From assembly GCA_938023515.1 (NCBI GenBank), contig CALJDR010000017.1:1-17108 (forward strand): a DNA stretch of 17,108 nucleotides. Direction: 5' to 3'. This DNA comes from an uncultured Flavobacteriales bacterium. GTDB lineage: Bacteria; Bacteroidota; Bacteroidia; Flavobacteriales; UBA1820. The first letter of the stretch is position 1. Each line of letters begins with the position of its first letter. Under the pieces are notes generated by a model that was given only the letters and a program-made list of their open reading frames with translations, was not told the origin of the DNA and made no database searches. This document shows, piece after piece, positions 7,368-15,851 of this stretch. Position numbers and translations under genes: made by a program.

Positions 7368-9812
7368 TCAATTTTCCAGTGCCAAAGGTATCACTTCGTC
7401 CATTTTTTTGACGTAATGGAACGTAAGCCCCTTCAGGTAATCCGGTTTGATATCCTCGATGTCCTTGCGGTTGTCCTCGCAGAGGATGATATCGGTGATG
7501 TTTGCCCGGCGGGCGGCCAGAATCTTTTCCTTGATACCCCCTACCGGAAGTACTTTTCCGCGCAGGGTGATCTCACCTGTCATCGCCAGGGCCGGTTTTA
7601 CCTTACGCCCGGTGAGTACGGACACCAGCGAGGTGAGCATCGTGATACCCGCCGAAGGGCCGTCTTTCGGGGTAGCCCCTTCCGGCACATGGATATGGAT
7701 GTTGTACTGGCCTATTTCCTCGGCGTCCAGACCGAAGTTTTCCGCGTGGGACTTGATGTATTGCAGGGCGATGGTCGCCGATTCCTTCATCACGGTACCC
7801 AGATTGCCGGTCATCGAGAGTTCCCCCTTACCTTTGGATTTGGTGGACTCGATATACAGGATATCCCCGCCCACCGAGGTCCAGGCCAGGCCAGTCACGA
7901 CCCCCGGAGTGTCTATCACTTCCGATTTGTCCGACTCGCGGGCCACACCGAGTATCTTCTGGGCCTGCTCGAACGAAATATCGGTATCGAACTTTTCCTT
8001 GGTCACGAATTGTTTGGCACAGTACCGCACGATCTGGGCGATCCTCTTATCCAGCTGACGCACGCCGCTTTCCCGGGTATATCCGTCGATGATGCGTTCC
8101 AGCACCTGGTCGGAAATGGTGATCGGGTGTTTCTTCATCCCGTGCTCTTCCAACTGTTTGGGCAGCAGGTGGCGGACGGCGATCTGTACTTTCTCTTCCA
8201 TCGTATAGCCGTTCATCTCCACGATTTCCATACGGTCCAGAAGCGCCGGCTGTATGGTGGAGAGGCTGTTGGCTGTAGCGATGAACAACACCTTGGACAA
8301 GTCGTACCCCGTTTCGAGGAAGTTGTCGTAGAACGTATTGTTCTGCTCGGGGTCCAGCACCTCCAGCATCGCGGACGAAGGGTCTCCCTGAATGCCGACG
8401 GACAGTTTATCTATCTCGTCCAGCACGAACACAGGGTTGGACACCCCGGCTTTTTTCACGGACTGGATGATACGGCCCGGCATGGCCCCTATATAGGTCT
8501 TGCGGTGTCCGCGTATTTCCGCTTCGTCGCGCAGACCGCCCAGGGATATGCGCACGTATTTACGACCCAGCGATTCGGCGATGGAACGGCCGAGCGAGGT
8601 CTTACCCACTCCGGGAGGGCCGTAGAGGCACAGGATAGGCGCCTTCATATCGCCCTTGAGTTTCAGCACGGCCATGTACTCGAGGATACGTTTTTTTACG
8701 TCCTCCAGTCCGTAATGATCGCGGTCCAGTATCTTGGCCGCGCGGGCCAGGTCGAACTTATCTTTTGAATATTCCTCCCACGGCAGGTCGAGCATCAGCT
8801 CCAGGTAATTCCGCTGTACGGAATAGTCCGGAGTTTGCGGGTTCATGCGCTGGAGTTTGGCCAGTTCTTTTTCAAAGATCTTGCCGACCTCCTCGCTCCA
8901 TTTTTTGGTTTTGGCTTTCTGGCGCATATCCTCTACTTCGGTTTCGGCCGAATTTCCGCCCAATTCTTCAGCGATGGTCTTCATCTGCTGATGCAGGAAG
9001 TATTCGCGCTGTTGTTGGTCGAGGTCCTCACGAACCTTAGACTGTATATCGCTGCGCAAGGTAGCGCGTTTGAGCTCGAAATTGAGGAAACGAAGAACGG
9101 TAAGGCCCCGCTGTTTGATATCGTCCAGGCTCAACAGCTCGTATTTCTGCTCTACCGGCAGGCTCATATTGGCCGAGATAAAGTTTATCAGGTACCGGCG
9201 GTTCTTGATATTCTCCATGGCGAATATCATCTCGGAAGACATATTGGTGTTTTCCGAAGAGAGTTTGCGCATGGTTTCCTTGATCTCGTCCAGGATGGCG
9301 GTCATCTCCGAAGAATCCGCGTCGAATTCGGCTTCGTCTTTCACAATAATAGAAGCACGCAGATAGGGGTCTGTCTGTACGATGGCTTCGACTTCCATTC
9401 GGCGGCGCCCCTGAAGGATGACCGTATAGCTGCCGTCCGGCATCTTGAACGATTTCAGGATGCGGGCCACTACACCGGTCTTATAAATATCTTTCTGTTC
9501 CGGATTTTCTACCCGTGCGTCCATTTGGGTGGCTACGGAAAGGATGCCCCCGCTCTTTTCGCAGTCTTCCACCAGGCGTATGCTGGAGGGGCGCCCTACG
9601 CTTACCGGCATGATCACCCCGGGGAAGAGCACCATATTGCGCAGGGGCAATAAAGGCAATACCGAAGGGTAAGTTTCATTCGCTGCCGTTCCGTCGTCTT
9701 CTTCGGACGAGGTCATGATCGGTATGATATCCGAATCGGGCGAGAGAATCTGTTCCAGTGACAATTTGTCCAGTTTTATCATGATTTTTTCCTTTTCTGT
9801 ATGGTTTGACAT
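7368..9812 (-). CDS. lon: ATP-dependent protease Lon (LonA)
   Basis: A cytoplasmic AAA+ serine protease that degrades damaged and regulatory proteins. Its 814 residues are normal for Bacteroidota Lon. Domain order: substrate-binding LON N-domain (about 50-240, starting LPLLPLRNMVLFPGV), coiled-coil (about 250-330), AAA+ module with Walker A GPPGVGKT (398-405) and Walker B VFVLDEIDK (Asp465, Glu466), then the protease domain with catalytic Ser720 (PKDGPSAGI) and Lys761 (LPVGGIKEK). All catalytic residues are present. Two starts are plausible: ATG at 9812, four codons after an in-frame TGA, and ATG at 9782 (MIKLDKLSLEQIL), which has a more A-rich leader. The longer form is given. No clear -7 box or heat-shock operator was found in the 241-nt gap upstream. 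The MsbA-like exporter follows after 29 nt. Confidence 0.97.
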   Translation of the reverse strand: MSNHTEKEKIMIKLDKLSLEQILSPDSDIIPIMTSSEEDDGTAANETYPSVLPLLPLRNMVLFPGVIMPVSVGRPSSIRLVEDCEKSGGILSVATQMDARVENPEQKDIYKTGVVARILKSFKMPDGSYTVILQGRRRMEVEAIVQTDPYLRASIIVKDEAEFDADSSEMTAILDEIKETMRKLSSENTNMSSEMIFAMENIKNRRYLINFISANMSLPVEQKYELLSLDDIKQRGLTVLRFLNFELKRATLRSDIQSKVREDLDQQQREYFLHQQMKTIAEELGGNSAETEVEDMRQKAKTKKWSEEVGKIFEKELAKLQRMNPQTPDYSVQRNYLELMLDLPWEEYSKDKFDLARAAKILDRDHYGLEDVKKRILEYMAVLKLKGDMKAPILCLYGPPGVGKTSLGRSIAESLGRKYVRISLGGLRDEAEIRGHRKTYIGAMPGRIIQSVKKAGVSNPVFVLDEIDKLSVGIQGDPSSAMLEVLDPEQNNTFYDNFLETGYDLSKVLFIATANSLSTIQPALLDRMEIVEMNGYTMEEKVQIAVRHLLPKQLEEHGMKKHPITISDQVLERIIDGYTRESGVRQLDKRIAQIVRYCAKQFVTKEKFDTDISFEQAQKILGVARESDKSEVIDTPGVVTGLAWTSVGGDILYIESTKSKGKGELSMTGNLGTVMKESATIALQYIKSHAENFGLDAEEIGQYNIHIHVPEGATPKDGPSAGITMLTSLVSVLTGRKVKPALAMTGEITLRGKVLPVGGIKEKILAARRANITDIILCEDNRKDIEDIKPDYLKGLTFHYVKKMDEVIPLALEN

Positions 9813-10053
9813 GGTTTTGCGTCAAAATGTCAGCACGCAGGCGTCCTGTCTTGCTTTACCTCCTTCGTGGTCTTTATGCCATAGGCCTTTTCAAGGCTTT
9901 TGACGGTGTTTCGCATAGGTGCGGATCGTTTCGACACTATCCAAAGGGCAATAACCGTGCCACCGTCCCTTATCGGAAAATAATTATCATTTTAGGTGGG
10001 AAATCCGGTATGATCATTAACTTTATCGCCGGAAGATCCATTTTTTTAAACTA

Positions 10054-11934
10054 ATGTTCCGAATGAAAAAAGCGATCCTTACAATTACTTTGGTTAGTCT
10101 GTCGCTGGTCTGCGGATACGGCAGAGATGTTACTGCCCAGCCCGGCCTTAAAGCAGAAAACTCTGTTTCAGATTCAAACGAACTCCAATCCGGGAATAAA
10201 AAGAAAACAATGAAAATGCGGATACCCGATGTCGGGTTCCGCTCCTACCTTCAGGAATTGGGCTTTTCTTTTATCGGGGACTGTATCGACCCGGACGATC
10301 CCGCTACCGCCCGGCTTTTAGCCGAAACGACGGAAATATTCGTAAATGGCTGCGGTATTTCCGACCTGACGGGGATAGAGTATTTTTCCAATCTTTCAAA
10401 ATTGGATTGTTCCGCCAATAAACTGACACGGTTGGATGTGTCGAAAAACACGAAACTAAAAATACTGCTATGCGATACAAACTGGCGGTTGGGCCAATTG
10501 GACATATCGAAAAATAGAGGACTTGAACGGCTGGATTGTGGGTATAATGGTCTTTCGCAATTGGATGTGTCGAAAAACATGAAACTAAAAAACCTGCAAT
10601 GCTATAGCAATCAGCTGGCGACGCTGGATGTATCGAAAAATAGAGAACTTGAACGGCTGGATTGTGGGTATAATAATCTCACACAATTGGATGTGTCGAA
10701 AAATACGAAACTCACAGTGCTGGATTGCAGTAACAATAACCTGGTGCAACTGGATGTATCAACGAACAGAGAGCTTACCGCACTAAGGTGCCGATACAAT
10801 AAATTAACGCAGCTCGATGTGTTGATGCTATCTAAACTTACCATCCTGAACTGCAGTAAAAATAATTCGCTGACACATTTGGATGTGTCGGGCAGTCCGG
10901 CGCTCAAATATTTGGATTGCGATGGGTGTGTGCTGACTGCATTGAATTTATCGGGTCGCGCCGCGCTTGTCAGGGTGTATTGTTCTTCTAATAAACTGAC
11001 ACAATTGGATTTATCGGGATGCACCGCGCTTCTCAGGATGAGATGTGAAGATAATTCGTTGACGAAATTGGATTTATCGGGATGTCCTGCGCTTATTGAG
11101 TTGGATTGTTCTTCTAATTTGTTGGAGCGGCTGGACATGTCGAAAAATCCTGCGCTTACCCGGTTGAACTGCTCCACGAATAAGCTGATACAATTGGCGG
11201 TATCGAAGAATACTATGCTTGCAGACTTGGATTGCCATTCCAATTCGCTTATGCAACTGGATATATCGGGAAATACTGACCTTATCGAGCTGTTCTGCCC
11301 CCACAATTCTCTGCAGGAATTGGACGTGTCGAAAAATACGAAGCTTAAGCGGCTATATTGCGCCGACAATGCCCTGATGCAACTCGATGTATCGATGCGC
11401 CCGGAACTTTCCGGATTGGACTGCTCTTCCAACTATATGAGGCATCTCGATGTATCGATGAATCCAGGACTAACATGGTTGGACTGCAGCCGTAACGCCT
11501 TGACGCGGTTGGATGTAATGAATAACATTCACCTGTATGGGCTGAGATGTCAGGGGAATGCTCTAACGCAGCTGGACGTATCGAAAAATACGGAATTGGA
11601 AATATTGATATGTTTCGCGAATAACCTGACTCAATTGGACATATCGAAAAACACGGAACTTTTCACCCTGGAATGCGACAATAATAACCTGTCGGAGCTG
11701 GATATTTCGCAAATTAAGATGCAATCGAAGATCATTACACTCCCCAAAATAGAGAACGATGACAATCCCAAGAGCGATCTTTCGTGCGGCAATCAGGCTT
11801 CAGGCGAACTGATGCTCTATCTTACTCCGGTACAGAAGGCGAAGTGGGATTCTTTCTGGAGCAAGCAGACGAATAAGTATAGGAGGAGCGACCGGCCCGT
11901 GCAAAACACCGGTGTAAATCCTGTGGTGCAGTAA
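10054..11934 (+). CDS. Secreted cysteine-ladder leucine-rich-repeat protein
   Basis: A 626-residue exported protein. The signal peptide is MKKAILTITLVSLSLVCGYG (Met4 at 10063 is an equally good start). The cysteine has valine at -1, so it is not a good lipobox. An N-terminal cap (about 55-113: IPDVGFRSYLQELGF, then GISDLTGIEYFSN) precedes 21 consecutive 21-22-residue repeats of the form LxxLxCxxNxLxxLDvSkNxx. Every repeat keeps the cysteine at position 6, the ladder described for Listeria InlJ-type LRRs. The C-terminal 70 residues are non-repetitive (SGELMLYLTPVQKAKWDSFW) and show no LPXTG, no recognised type IX sorting domain and no membrane anchor. Such proteins are usually surface or periplasmic binding proteins. 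The ligand is unknown. The gene looks more AT-rich than its neighbours. It is divergent from lon, with a 241-nt gap. No strong promoter was seen, only a weak TAACTTTA at 10018-10025. Confidence 0.9.
   Translation: MFRMKKAILTITLVSLSLVCGYGRDVTAQPGLKAENSVSDSNELQSGNKKKTMKMRIPDVGFRSYLQELGFSFIGDCIDPDDPATARLLAETTEIFVNGCGISDLTGIEYFSNLSKLDCSANKLTRLDVSKNTKLKILLCDTNWRLGQLDISKNRGLERLDCGYNGLSQLDVSKNMKLKNLQCYSNQLATLDVSKNRELERLDCGYNNLTQLDVSKNTKLTVLDCSNNNLVQLDVSTNRELTALRCRYNKLTQLDVLMLSKLTILNCSKNNSLTHLDVSGSPALKYLDCDGCVLTALNLSGRAALVRVYCSSNKLTQLDLSGCTALLRMRCEDNSLTKLDLSGCPALIELDCSSNLLERLDMSKNPALTRLNCSTNKLIQLAVSKNTMLADLDCHSNSLMQLDISGNTDLIELFCPHNSLQELDVSKNTKLKRLYCADNALMQLDVSMRPELSGLDCSSNYMRHLDVSMNPGLTWLDCSRNALTRLDVMNNIHLYGLRCQGNALTQLDVSKNTELEILICFANNLTQLDISKNTELFTLECDNNNLSELDISQIKMQSKIITLPKIENDDNPKSDLSCGNQASGELMLYLTPVQKAKWDSFWSKQTNKYRRSDRPVQNTGVNPVVQ
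10393..11721 (+). repeat. Array of 21 coding tandem repeats (63-66 nt) in the LRR gene
   Basis: Nineteen repeats of 63 nt and two of 66 nt (repeats 2 and 8, each with one extra residue) run without interruption. Repeats 3-4 and 5-6 are a recent-looking duplication of a two-repeat block. Repeats 8-11 carry S-G-x-x-A in place of the usual S-K-N-T, so the array is built from at least two subfamilies. Confidence 0.9.
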
Positions 11935-11974
11935 CCTTTGCGGCAACCATGACAAAAAAAGGCACAAAAATATG

Positions 11975-12001
11975 TTGTGAATACGAAAAGGCGTACCTTT
12001 G
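11975..12001 (+). promoter_or_regulatory. Bacteroidota promoter for the MarC-family gene
   Basis: A perfect TAnnTTTG box (TACCTTTG) at 11994-12001 with a TTG 16 nt upstream (11975-11977). It lies 27 nt before the ATG at 12029. It also argues against the in-frame TTG at 11999, which is inside the box. Confidence 0.5.
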
Positions 12002-12028
12002 CACTGCAACATTAACTATCGGATTCCG

Positions 12029-12664
12029 ATGGATATAAAAGAACTGTTCACATTCGCGCTCACCGTGTTCATCGGCTATTTTGCCGTGATGAACCCGCTG
12101 ACCAAAGCGCCGGTGTTCGTCAGCCTCACCCGCGGGGCTGGTATTGAGAAGGAACACCGCGTCGCCCGCAAGGCAGGGATAGCAGCATTCATTATCCTTG
12201 TTACTTTCGTACTGCTGGGCAAATACATATTCTTCGTCTTCGGGCTTACCATACCGGCCTTCAAGATCACCGGTGGTATCGTGGTGTTTTTTGTAGGTTT
12301 CGAAATGCTGCAGTCCAAACGCTCGTCCATCAACAACCCCCGGGCCGTGAATTTCGACGAGAGCATCTCCATCTCGCCGCTGGCCATCCCTATCATGGCG
12401 GGGCCCGGCACGATCATTACCGGGATGAACTTCGTGACCAATGCCGACTGGCTCCACATCGTCATCGTGGTGCTGATGTCCGCCCTGATCTGCTATTTGA
12501 ACTATCTGGCGTATTATTGGAGCGGTTCCCTGATGAAGGTACTGGGCGAGAACATGATGGTCGCCATCCACAAACTGATGGGTCTGGTATTGGCCATCCT
12601 GGGTACAAACATGGTGCTGGACGGTATCGATATCTTTATTAAGTCCGGATTATTGTCTGCGTAA
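12029..12664 (+). CDS. MarC-family integral membrane protein
   Basis: A 211-residue inner-membrane protein with about six hydrophobic segments. Family features are the N-terminal YFAVMNPLTKAPVFVSLT and the mid-protein SPLAIPIMAGPGTIITGM, the two most conserved MarC stretches. The family is annotated as putative transporter (UPF0056). The original link of E. coli MarC with multiple antibiotic resistance was not upheld, so no substrate should be assigned. Start is ATG at 12029 (MDIKELFTFAL), downstream of a good promoter box. The gene is convergent with ligA, with only 14 nt between the stop codons. Confidence 0.9.
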   Translation: MDIKELFTFALTVFIGYFAVMNPLTKAPVFVSLTRGAGIEKEHRVARKAGIAAFIILVTFVLLGKYIFFVFGLTIPAFKITGGIVVFFVGFEMLQSKRSSINNPRAVNFDESISISPLAIPIMAGPGTIITGMNFVTNADWLHIVIVVLMSALICYLNYLAYYWSGSLMKVLGENMMVAIHKLMGLVLAILGTNMVLDGIDIFIKSGLLSA

Positions 12665-12667
12665 ACG

Positions 12668-12689
12668 GCCTTTTCGATTTAGAAAAGGC
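12668..12689. terminator. Possible shared hairpin between marC and ligA 3' ends
   Basis: A perfect 8-bp inverted repeat (12668-12675 with 12682-12689) with a 6-nt loop, spanning the ligA stop codon and the 14-nt gap. It has no real U-tract after it on either strand, so it may only be a weak or Rho-assisted end for the convergent genes. Confidence 0.4.
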
Positions 12690-14799
12690 TCGTCTGGGTA
12701 TCCGTATCTTTTTTTTCTTCTTTTTCCGTATCCGGCGCGTTCGGTGCGTTGGTTTCAGCGGACGAATTTTCCGTCCCTTTGACCAGTTCGTAAAAATCGG
12801 CCTCTGAGATTACTTTTACGCCTAATTTCTCGGCTTTTTGTGCTTTGGCAGGCCCCATCGCCTCACCGGCTATGATATAGTCCGTGGAAGCGGAAACGGC
12901 CGATACGTTGCGTCCGCCGTATTTCTCGATCATTTCCTTCAATTCCTCGCGCGAGATGCTGAATTTTCCGGATACCACGAACGATTTCCCACCCAGTACG
13001 TCCGACTGCGTTCCGGCCGTCTTTTCAGTGGAGAGATTCAACCCGTAAGACCTTAGTCGTTCGATGATCCCGCGGTGTTCCTCCCGGCTGAAGAAATCGA
13101 GGATACTGTCCGCGATTTTGTCCCCCACTTCATCGGCTTTGATCAGGTCTTCTTTCGAGGCCGCTATGATCGCATCTACCGAACCGAAATACCGCGCCAG
13201 TTTCTTGGCGGTCGTATCCCCTACGTAGCGGATGCCGATAGCGAACAGAACTTTTTCGAAGGGGATCTTTTTCGACTCCTCGATAGCCTGCAACAATCGT
13301 TCGGCCGACCGCTGCTGGAACGAACGTGTGCCGGCGGTATCGGTCAGTCCATGTATGTCTTCGTATTTCAGGGTATAAAGATCGGCGTAATTCTCTATTA
13401 AGCCTTTATCGACCAAAAGGCTTACGTTCTGTTCTCCCAGCGATTCGATATCCATAGCCTTGCGGGAAGCGAAATGCTCGATACGCCCCTTTACCTGCGG
13501 CGGGCAATGGTCTTCGTTCGGGCAATAATGGTTGGCCTCGCCCTCGGCCCGCACCAATGGGGTTCCACAGGCCGGGCAATTTTTGATGTAAACGACCGGT
13601 ATGGAATTCTCCGGCCGTTTGGGCAGGTCTATCCCCACGATCTTAGGGATAATCTCTCCGCCTTTTTCCACCAGTACGGTATCCCCCACCCGGATGTCCA
13701 TCTTTTCGATCTGGTCGGCATTGTGCAGGCTGGCGCGTTGTACGGTAGTTCCGGCCAATAGGACCGGGCGCAGGTTGGCCACCGGGGTGATATTTCCGGT
13801 ACGCCCCACTTGGTACGAAATGCTTTCCAGTACCGTGGCGGCCTGTTCGGCGGAAAATTTATAGGCCACTGCCCAACGCGGTGATTTGGCCGTATAGCCC
13901 AGCCGCGCCTGCTGGGATTTGTCGTTGACCTTTATCACGATGCCGTCCGTCTGGTACGGCAGGGAAAAACGGCGCGTGTTCCATTCGTCTATGAAGGCGT
14001 GAACCTCGTCCATATTTTGGGCCAGACGGCTGTACGGAGGTACCTTGAACCCCCATTGACGGGCCTTTCCGAGGCATTCGAACTGGGTAGGGATAGTTAT
14101 GGTATCTTCTATCACATAGTACAGCAGGCAGTCCAGTTTGCGGGCCGCCACTTCGGCACTGTCCTGTAGTTTGAGTGTGCCGGAAGCCAGGTTGCGCGGG
14201 TTGGCATACAATGGTTCCCCGTCTATATCCCTTTGTTCGTTCAGTTTGTCGAATTCATCGATAGGCAGGATCACTTCGCCCCGGATGTCGAACATCTCCG
14301 GGTAATCTGAACCCTTCAGCCGCAGAGGAATGCTGCGGATCGTCCGGGCGTTGGCGGTGATATCGTCCCCTTGGATGCCGTCGCCACGGGTTTCGGCCCT
14401 TTTCAACCGGCCGTTTTCATAAGTGATGCTGATGGATGCCCCGTCGTATTTTAATTCCAGGACATACTCTATTTTTTCGTCGTCGCCTAATTCTTTGCGA
14501 ACCCTCCGGTCAAAATCCTCCAGTTCTTCTCTCGAATAGGTATTGTCCAGCGAATACATCCGCGAGCGGTGGCGTACCGTGTCGAAAAATTTGGTCACTT
14601 GCCCTCCTACGCGGTGCGTGGGGGAATCCGGATCATCGAATTCGGGGTGCTGTTTCTCCAGGTCGGACAGCCGGCGGAGTTTTTCGTCGAATTCTTTGTC
14701 CGATATACTGGGGGTATCCAGTATGTAATACCGGTAATTGTGCCCGTCCAGCTCTTCGCGCAGGGATTCTATTTCTTCTTTGGCCTGTTGGGGAGTCAT
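12679..14799 (-). CDS. ligA: NAD-dependent DNA ligase LigA
   Basis: LigA seals nicks in replication and repair using NAD+. The 706-residue protein has the full domain order: NMN-binding Ia domain (about 1-70, with YYILDTPSISDKEFD), adenylation domain with the catalytic lysine in LKYDG (Lys117), OB-fold (about 320-400), a four-cysteine zinc finger (Cys408, 411, 426, 432), helix-hairpin-helix domain (about 440-585) and a BRCT domain (about 599-673). After the BRCT comes a 33-residue low-complexity charged tail that ends exactly in QTSLF, like the bacterial beta-clamp-binding pentapeptide. Start is ATG at 14799 (MTPQQAKEEIESL). The gene is divergent from the EEP-family gene across 112 nt. A 7-of-8 match to the -7 box (TAAATTGG) is seen upstream, but no strong promoter. 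Confidence 0.97.
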   Translation of the reverse strand: MTPQQAKEEIESLREELDGHNYRYYILDTPSISDKEFDEKLRRLSDLEKQHPEFDDPDSPTHRVGGQVTKFFDTVRHRSRMYSLDNTYSREELEDFDRRVRKELGDDEKIEYVLELKYDGASISITYENGRLKRAETRGDGIQGDDITANARTIRSIPLRLKGSDYPEMFDIRGEVILPIDEFDKLNEQRDIDGEPLYANPRNLASGTLKLQDSAEVAARKLDCLLYYVIEDTITIPTQFECLGKARQWGFKVPPYSRLAQNMDEVHAFIDEWNTRRFSLPYQTDGIVIKVNDKSQQARLGYTAKSPRWAVAYKFSAEQAATVLESISYQVGRTGNITPVANLRPVLLAGTTVQRASLHNADQIEKMDIRVGDTVLVEKGGEIIPKIVGIDLPKRPENSIPVVYIKNCPACGTPLVRAEGEANHYCPNEDHCPPQVKGRIEHFASRKAMDIESLGEQNVSLLVDKGLIENYADLYTLKYEDIHGLTDTAGTRSFQQRSAERLLQAIEESKKIPFEKVLFAIGIRYVGDTTAKKLARYFGSVDAIIAASKEDLIKADEVGDKIADSILDFFSREEHRGIIERLRSYGLNLSTEKTAGTQSDVLGGKSFVVSGKFSISREELKEMIEKYGGRNVSAVSASTDYIIAGEAMGPAKAQKAEKLGVKVISEADFYELVKGTENSSAETNAPNAPDTEKEEKKDTDTQTSLF

Positions 14800-14885
14800 T
14801 TTCTCAAGTCATATTTTAAGGAGCCAATTTACGAAATATCCTTGTTTTTTCTGCCCTTTTCTTTCTCCGTGATAGGCTAAAAAGC

Positions 14886-14893
14886 TACCTTTG
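14886..14893 (+). promoter_or_regulatory. Bacteroidota -7 box for the secreted EEP-family gene (TACCTTTG)
   Basis: A perfect TAnnTTTG match 18 nt before the ATG at 14912. No TTTG was seen at the standard -33 distance. The in-frame TTG at 14891 falls inside the box, which supports the ATG as the true start. Confidence 0.5.
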
Positions 14894-14911
14894 CGAAAAT
14901 ATATCCGGAAT

Positions 14912-15829
14912 ATGACTGGCCTGAAACGGATCTTGTTTACCTTCGTTTGGATAGCTTTGCCGCTCGTCTGCTTTTCGCAGCCGGTGAGATTCGCGTTTTA
15001 CAATGCCGAAAATGTGTTCGATACCCTCCGAAACCCGGCTAAGGAGGACGCGGAATTCACTCCTCTGGGTGAAAAATCCTGGAACGGAAAGAAATATTGG
15101 ACTAAGATCGGCCATACGGCCCAGGTCATAGCCGACCTGTCCCCCGGTATCCTCGGAATGGCCGAAGTAGAAAACGATGCCGTTCTGTCCGACCTGGTGA
15201 AAGAAGTCAAGAAAAAATGCGGCCGCACCTATGCATTTATCCGCCTGGAAAGCGGCGACGAACGCGGGATCGACCCTGCCCTGCTCTACGATCCGGTGAT
15301 ATTCTCTCCGGTTGGGAAAGAAATGCTCCGCAGCCCGTTAAACCAGCGTGGCATCCTTTATGTCAAAGGCACGATGAAAGCCGCCGGAGATACCCTGCAT
15401 GTATTCGTGAACCACTGGACATCCCGGTATATGGGGCAAAAGGCGACCGAGGCTGCCCGCGTCGATATGGCCCGCTTGTTGGCGCAGACCGTCGATTCGA
15501 TCCTTGCTGTTCAAAAAAACGCGAAAGTGATCGCTTTCGGCGACCTGAACGATACACCCGATGAAAAGTCCGTACAGTATTTACAGGCCTATGCCCCTGC
15601 CTTGAAGGCCCATAACACGGTAGATACCCCCACTTATTATTACAAAGGGGAATGGCTTTCGTTTGACCAGATTTTTACTAATTTTGCGGTTGAGTCGTCC
15701 GCTACCCGGGTGTTTACGCATCCGTATATGCTCGAAGAGAACGGAATACCTTTGAGGACTTTTAGCGGCCCCGTGTACAAAGGCGGATACAGCGATCATC
15801 TGCCTGTTTTCATTGATTTGTTCTTATAG
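14912..15829 (+). CDS. Secreted endonuclease/exonuclease/phosphatase (EEP) family protein
   Basis: A 305-residue protein with an N-terminal signal peptide (MTGLKRILFTFVWIALPLVC, predicted to be cut near FS-Q23), so it acts in the periplasm or outside. EEP-fold metal-dependent phosphohydrolase motifs are in order: FYNAENVFD (29-37), GMAEVEN with metal-binding Glu85, DERGIDPALLYDP (117-128), VNHWTSR with catalytic His168, FGDLND (209-214, Asp211 and Asn213) and the terminal YSDHLPVF with His296. Family members cleave DNA, RNA, phospho-sugars or lipids. The exact substrate is not readable. Twenty-two nucleotides separate it from a secreted phosphodiester glycosidase gene and no terminator intervenes, so they are probably co-transcribed. 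Start: ATG at 14912, behind a -7 box. Confidence 0.88.
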   Translation: MTGLKRILFTFVWIALPLVCFSQPVRFAFYNAENVFDTLRNPAKEDAEFTPLGEKSWNGKKYWTKIGHTAQVIADLSPGILGMAEVENDAVLSDLVKEVKKKCGRTYAFIRLESGDERGIDPALLYDPVIFSPVGKEMLRSPLNQRGILYVKGTMKAAGDTLHVFVNHWTSRYMGQKATEAARVDMARLLAQTVDSILAVQKNAKVIAFGDLNDTPDEKSVQYLQAYAPALKAHNTVDTPTYYYKGEWLSFDQIFTNFAVESSATRVFTHPYMLEENGIPLRTFSGPVYKGGYSDHLPVFIDLFL

Positions 15830-15851
15830 TCATAATTAACTAAAAACAAGC

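Noticed and set aside
7416..8768. A 450-codon plus-strand open frame opposite lon
   Set aside because: Antisense shadow of the well-conserved Lon coding sequence. Composition is His/Arg/Gly-rich with no family resemblance.
9880..9906. CTTGAAA string upstream of lon resembling a sigma-32 -35 box
   Set aside because: No matching CCCCATNT at the right spacing, and to my knowledge Bacteroidota lack a typical sigma-32, so a heat-shock promoter call is not supported.
9830..9916. A 28-codon minus-strand ORF upstream of lon (begins MRNTVKSLEKAYG) containing an internal perfect AAGGAGGT at 9858-9865
   Set aside because: No homologue recognised, no leader of the usual type, and the Shine-Dalgarno-like string is inside the ORF and about 45 nt from the lon start. 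Chance or a decayed fragment is the simpler reading.
11074..11432. Repetitive minus-strand frames opposite the LRR gene
   Set aside because: The repeats are reflections of the 63-nt coding units on the plus strand.
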